Below are positions 23,123 to 26,197 of a stretch of DNA of 26,197 nucleotides, piece by piece. The notes beneath the pieces were generated by a model, which saw nothing but the letters and a program-made list of their open reading frames with translations, was not told where the DNA came from and did no database searches. The DNA lies in assembly GCA_016927185.1 (NCBI GenBank), contig JAFGND010000011.1, forward strand, positions 1-26,197, written 5' to 3'. Both the position numbers and the translations under genes were made by a program. This DNA is from Candidatus Coatesiibacteriota bacterium. GTDB lineage: Bacteria > JAFGND01. Numbering within the stretch: position 1 is the stretch's first letter; every line of letters begins with the position of its first letter.

Positions 23123-24589
23123 TTATTTCTTGACCGCGTTGATTGCTTCCTGGATTGCCTCCTGGATCATTTCCAATGGAGGATCCTTTATCCAGCCTGT
23201 ATTCATAAGATGCTGGGTTATTCCGCGAGCTTCTTCTATATCCTTTTTCGCAATATCAAACATTTCCTGGTGAGTCAGATTACATCTTGCAACACCATCT
23301 TTTATTGCCTGCAAGCCTACATCAGCAGCTTCCTGCGGAAATACAGCTGCTTCATCCATTGTTGGAATAATATAATCGGGACTCAACTTCCTTGAACCTT
23401 GTACCTCTGCATAATCTGCTAGAGAATGTGCAGCTGCTATTGCCATATTGTCTGTTATTTTCTTTGCACGGGTAATCAATGCACCTTTCAATATTCCCGG
23501 GAAACCAAGTGAGTTGTTAACCTGATTCGGGAAATCTCCCCTACCAGTTGCAACAATATATGCACCTGCTTCTTTTGCAGCGTATGGATAGATTTCAGGC
23601 ACTGGATTTGCGCAGGCAAAAACAATAGACTTATCCGCCATTGAGGACACCCATTCAGGTTTGATAACCCCAGGTCCTGGAGTGGATAATGTAATCAGTA
23701 CGTCAGCACCTTTCATTGCATCCTCTATCCTGGTTACTTTTCCAGGATTTGTTTTTGCACACAATTCCCATTTCCTGTAAAACTTGGGATTACTCTTTAT
23801 ATCCTCCCTGTCTTTATGCAGACCACCTTTTCTATCAACTAGAATCATTTTTTCTGGATCAACTCCAGCTGCAATAATAAGCCTTGCAATTGTAGTATTG
23901 CTTGCGCCTGCTCCAAACATTGCTATTCTTACTTCTGACATTTTCTTGCCTGCAATTTTCAATGCATTTATCAAGCCGGCAAGTGTTACACAACCTGTTC
24001 CCTGAGCATCATCGTGCCAGACCGGGATTTCACATTCCTCTCTCAAGGTATCAAGAACCTTATAACAATTTGGCTGAGAAATATCTTCAAGATTTATAGC
24101 TCCGAAACTTGGTTCGCACATTTTTACGAATTCTATTATCTTGTCGGGATCCTTTTCTCCCTTGCTATTTGTGCTGTTTATACATAAAGCAACTGCATCT
24201 ACTCCGCCAAGATACTTCATCAAAAAAGCTTTACCTTCCATGACACCCAGTCCACCCGGAGGAGTGCAATCTCCATCTCCCAGTACTCTTGTAGAATCTG
24301 ATACAACACCAACAAAATTGCTGCGATTTGATAAATCGAATGATGTATCATTATTGTCCCTTATGGTTGTTGAGACAACAGAAACACCTGGAGTATACCA
24401 TACATTAAACCAGTTGAAACCCCATACTCCAGCTTTTGGTACTGTATGAACCTTTCCTCGGTAGAATTTATGCATCCTTTTTGCCAGTGCTTTCAAGAGA
24501 GCTGTCTTCCCTTTTGCAATTTGCTCCTGAGTGAAATCGGCTGGAAACAATGATGCCAAATCCGTCAGTTTCATATCGAATTTTTCCAC
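23123..24589 (-). CDS. NAD(P)-dependent malic enzyme
   Basis: The enzyme oxidatively decarboxylates malate to pyruvate with reduction of NAD(P). It has 488 residues, about 100 more than the short bacterial form. The catalytic Tyr is in WYTPGVS (Tyr65) and the catalytic Lys in GVMEGKA (Lys120). Metal ligands lie in NLEDI and WHDDAQGTG. The Rossmann motif is FGAGASNTT, with ACANPVPEI and TGRGDFPNQVNN later. Two blocks differ from the common consensus: VLGDGDCTP in place of VLGLGNIGP, and DDAQGTG in place of DDQHGTA. This suggests a distinct subfamily. The GTG start at 24589 is supported by GGGAGG 6 bases upstream. It is transcribed alone, towards the VWA gene, and ends at the shared terminator. 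Confidence 0.93.
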   Translation of the reverse strand: MEKFDMKLTDLASLFPADFTQEQIAKGKTALLKALAKRMHKFYRGKVHTVPKAGVWGFNWFNVWYTPGVSVVSTTIRDNNDTSFDLSNRSNFVGVVSDSTRVLGDGDCTPPGGLGVMEGKAFLMKYLGGVDAVALCINSTNSKGEKDPDKIIEFVKMCEPSFGAINLEDISQPNCYKVLDTLREECEIPVWHDDAQGTGCVTLAGLINALKIAGKKMSEVRIAMFGAGASNTTIARLIIAAGVDPEKMILVDRKGGLHKDREDIKSNPKFYRKWELCAKTNPGKVTRIEDAMKGADVLITLSTPGPGVIKPEWVSSMADKSIVFACANPVPEIYPYAAKEAGAYIVATGRGDFPNQVNNSLGFPGILKGALITRAKKITDNMAIAAAHSLADYAEVQGSRKLSPDYIIPTMDEAAVFPQEAADVGLQAIKDGVARCNLTHQEMFDIAKKDIEEARGITQHLMNTGWIKDPPLEMIQEAIQEAINAVKK

Positions 24590-25048
24590 TACAAACCTCC
24601 CTCAAGGTTATAGATTAAATAAAGTATTACTGTTATTACTTTTGCTTTGTCTCCCATACAAAATGACAAAAAGCGAAGTCTGGCATATACTGTCAATGGA
24701 AAAAAATAAAACCTTGGAAAAACATTGTTTCAAAAGGCTTTCTTGAAGAGTCCATATAAGGGAATTTAAAATTAACCAATATGTACATCCTAAAAGCAAA
24801 TTGCTTCATTTTAATCTCCAAATAAAACCACTTTGAAGAATCTGTTTGACTTTATTAATCAAAGACTCTCTGAAATTAAAGTAAATTTAGCTGAAGGCTA
24901 ATCAATGAAACAGTTTGTATTTTTAGTTATTAATCAGCTCAAAATATAAATGATATGAATTGACTATAAGAAAGCCTTGCTATTCTCGATAAAAAAAACT
25001 TTACAATATAAATAATAAATTATTAAGCGGCTTTACTAAGGAGGAAAC
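24590..25048 (+). other. Divergent intergenic region between malic enzyme and the Tat DUF362 gene
   Basis: This 459-base AT-rich stretch has no gene I can support. Short open frames exist on both strands but give hydrophobic or low-complexity peptides without ribosome binding sites. Possible elements are a -10-like TACAAT at 25002-25007 with a weak TTGCTA 19 bases upstream, a TTGACA on the minus strand at 24691-24696, and small imperfect hairpins such as TTAGC/GCTAA at 24887-24901. A strong ribosome binding site, AAGGAGG, lies at 25038-25044 before the DUF362 gene. It is by far the longest non-coding stretch in the window and may hold regulatory sites or a small RNA, but nothing is clear enough to name. 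Confidence 0.5.
24596..24601 (-). promoter_or_regulatory. Ribosome binding site supporting the GTG start of the malic enzyme gene
   Basis: GGGAGG on the minus strand sits 6 bases before the GTG at 24589. The nearest in-frame ATG, five codons in, has no such site. Confidence 0.7.
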
Positions 25049-25960
25049 ATGAACAAGTCAAGAAGGGACTTTATAAAGAAAACCGCATTAAGTTATGCAT
25101 TGCTGTCAGGTATACCAATATTGAAGATAGATGACATGTTTCAGGAGAATTCTGATAATGCAGATCTCTCTATCATAGTTGGCAAAGACCCTTTTCATTC
25201 AACAAAAAAAGCAATCGAGATAATAGGAGGTATCAGGAAATTCATTTCAAAAGGAGACAAGGTTGTAATAAAACCGAATATTGGCTGGGCAAGAACTCCT
25301 GAACAAGCAGCAGATACAAATCCATTTGTTATAAAAGCTATTATAGAACTATGCCAGGAAGCTGGTGCTGCCTCTATTACTGTTACTGATAGATCCTGTC
25401 AGGCAGCAGCAATTTGCTTCTCAAAATCTGGAATTGAAGACATTGCAAAAAAAGCTGGTGCGAATGTTCTTATTCCTTCAGCCTCCAATTTCGTAAATGT
25501 TAATCTCAAGGGATCCAATATAAAGGAAGCATCGGTTCTTAAAACTCTTATAGAGGCAGATAAACTGATAAATGTTCCTATTGCAAAACATCATTCACTT
25601 ACAAAACTCACCCTTGGAATGAAGAACTGGTTTGGTGGAATGGGAGGCCAAAGAGGAACTTATCACAAAAATATACACGCTTCTATTGCTGATATGGCAG
25701 CATTTTTCCGTCCCCACCTTACAGTAATAGATGGATACAGAATACTTTTAAGAAATGGACCTATAGGAGGAAATCTTGCTGATGTGGAATTGAAAAGTAC
25801 AATAATTGCTGGCACTGATCCGATAGCAGCTGATACTCTGGCATCTCAGCTTTTTGGAATTTCCGAGAAAAACATCCCTCATATCATGATTGGAGAAAAG
25901 AAGGGATTGGGAACTACAAATATAAACAGTTTGAAGATAGTTAAAGTATCTCTTACTTAA
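25049..25960 (+). CDS. Tat-exported DUF362 domain protein
   Basis: The 303-residue protein starts with a twin-arginine signal (SRRDFIKKTAL, Arg5-Arg6) and a short hydrophobic stretch, so it is expected to be exported folded, perhaps with a cofactor. The rest is a DUF362 domain: KPNIGWARTPEQAADTNP, VTDRSC, VPIAKHHSLTKLTLGMKNWFGGMGG, HASIADMAAFFRPHLTVIDG and GTDPIAADTLAS. Unlike the DUF362 protein at 20130 it has no ferredoxin cysteines. Tat-signal DUF362 proteins are common in uncultured anaerobes and lack a proven function. A strong AAGGAGG site precedes the ATG. A thiL-like gene follows after 5 bases and is probably in the same transcript. Confidence 0.9.
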   Translation: MNKSRRDFIKKTALSYALLSGIPILKIDDMFQENSDNADLSIIVGKDPFHSTKKAIEIIGGIRKFISKGDKVVIKPNIGWARTPEQAADTNPFVIKAIIELCQEAGAASITVTDRSCQAAAICFSKSGIEDIAKKAGANVLIPSASNFVNVNLKGSNIKEASVLKTLIEADKLINVPIAKHHSLTKLTLGMKNWFGGMGGQRGTYHKNIHASIADMAAFFRPHLTVIDGYRILLRNGPIGGNLADVELKSTIIAGTDPIAADTLASQLFGISEKNIPHIMIGEKKGLGTTNINSLKIVKVSLT

Positions 25961-25965
25961 AAAAT

Positions 25966-26197
25966 ATGGATGAATTCAAAATAATTGAAAATATTAAAAC
26001 TCAGGCAGAACAGCTGCCTCAAAATCTTATATTAAGTATAGGAGATGATGCTGCATTATTTCAGGGTTCTGATAATTTTACTTATATGATAACAACTGAT
26101 ACTTTCAATCAATTCGTTCATTTCGATTTCATATATCAGAAACCTAAGGACATAGGTTTCAAGTCAGTAGTTGCCTCTTTATCAGATATTGCTGCAA
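25966..26197 (+). CDS. thiL: Thiamine-monophosphate kinase, N-terminal part (cut by the window edge)
   Basis: ThiL phosphorylates thiamine monophosphate to the active diphosphate with ATP. The first 77 residues are visible and the frame is open to the edge. SIGDDAALF, ITTDTF, FVHFDF and KDIGFKSVVASLSDIAA follow the ThiL pattern (GDDAA, TTDxxVExVHF, xGxKxxAxNLSDIAAMGG). The VE before VHF reads NQF here, so this may be a divergent copy; the related AIR-synthase-type fold is the alternative. The ATG lies 5 bases after the DUF362 stop without a clear ribosome binding site, so translation may depend on read-over from that gene. Confidence 0.78.
   Translation, partial: MDEFKIIENIKTQAEQLPQNLILSIGDDAALFQGSDNFTYMITTDTFNQFVHFDFIYQKPKDIGFKSVVASLSDIAA

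Noticed and set aside
24608-24799. 63-codon minus-strand frame in the intergenic region before malic enzyme
   Set aside because: The peptide is hydrophobic and Ser/Leu-rich, has no ribosome binding site and resembles no family I know.
24845-24863. TTTGA...TCAAA inverted repeat as an operator
   Set aside because: The arms are only five bases, and many similar short matches are expected in such AT-rich DNA.

Overview
The window is AT-rich, densely coded DNA that looks bacterial. The likely host is a diderm (Gram-negative-type) anaerobe. A heptosyltransferase-like GT9, a nucleotide-sugar dehydrogenase and two lipobox lipoproteins point to a cell envelope with surface glycans. A 2-oxoacid:ferredoxin oxidoreductase-type subunit and a DUF362/ferredoxin protein point to ferredoxin-based anaerobic metabolism. 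Nothing in the window fixes the phylum. The mixture of genes and the strong preference for AGA/AGG arginine codons would suit one of the little-studied uncultured bacterial phyla, but that is inference.

Region 1 (about 2-235, +) is the 3' end of an unrecognised gene. Its stop codon overlaps the stop of valS on the other strand.

Region 2 (232-18505, -) is one uninterrupted run of 18 genes with no gap longer than about 21 bases and many 1-17 base overlaps. In transcription order it holds: a CDP-alcohol phosphatidyltransferase, a small nucleotidyltransferase, a UDP-HexNAc-type dehydrogenase, surE, a deoxyhypusine-synthase-like protein, an IorB-like oxidoreductase subunit, a DJ-1/PfpI lipoprotein, a second lipoprotein, a small two-helix membrane protein, myo-inositol-1-phosphate synthase, a UDG-fold Fe-S protein with altered catalytic motifs, a PilS-like sensor kinase, nadK, recN, a GT9 and a GT2 glycosyltransferase, an ICMT-like membrane methyltransferase and valS. 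The inositol-phosphate synthase, nucleotidyltransferase and CDP-alcohol transferase could together make an inositol phosphodiester or inositol lipid. The glycosyltransferases and nucleotide-sugar dehydrogenase suggest surface polysaccharide synthesis.

Region 3 (18506-18813) is a divergent intergenic stretch. It has a plausible promoter, a perfect 12-base palindrome, a 10-bp inverted repeat and what looks like a decayed coding fragment. From it a three-gene + strand operon starts (18814-23092): gcvPA, a DUF362 protein with two 4Fe-4S motifs, and a BatA/VWA membrane protein. It ends at a probable bidirectional hairpin terminator (23097-23116).

Region 4 (23123-24589, -) is a malic enzyme facing that operon. 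A 459-base divergent intergenic stretch follows. Then come a Tat-exported DUF362 protein (25049-25960, +) and the 5' end of a thiL-like kinase that runs off the window.

I saw no rRNA, tRNA, CRISPR array, transposase or phage gene. Functions are assigned from motifs read by eye. Points that most deserve follow-up are the UDG-like protein lacking its catalytic motifs, the deoxyhypusine-synthase-like/IorB-like pair, and the split inositol-CDP gene set.
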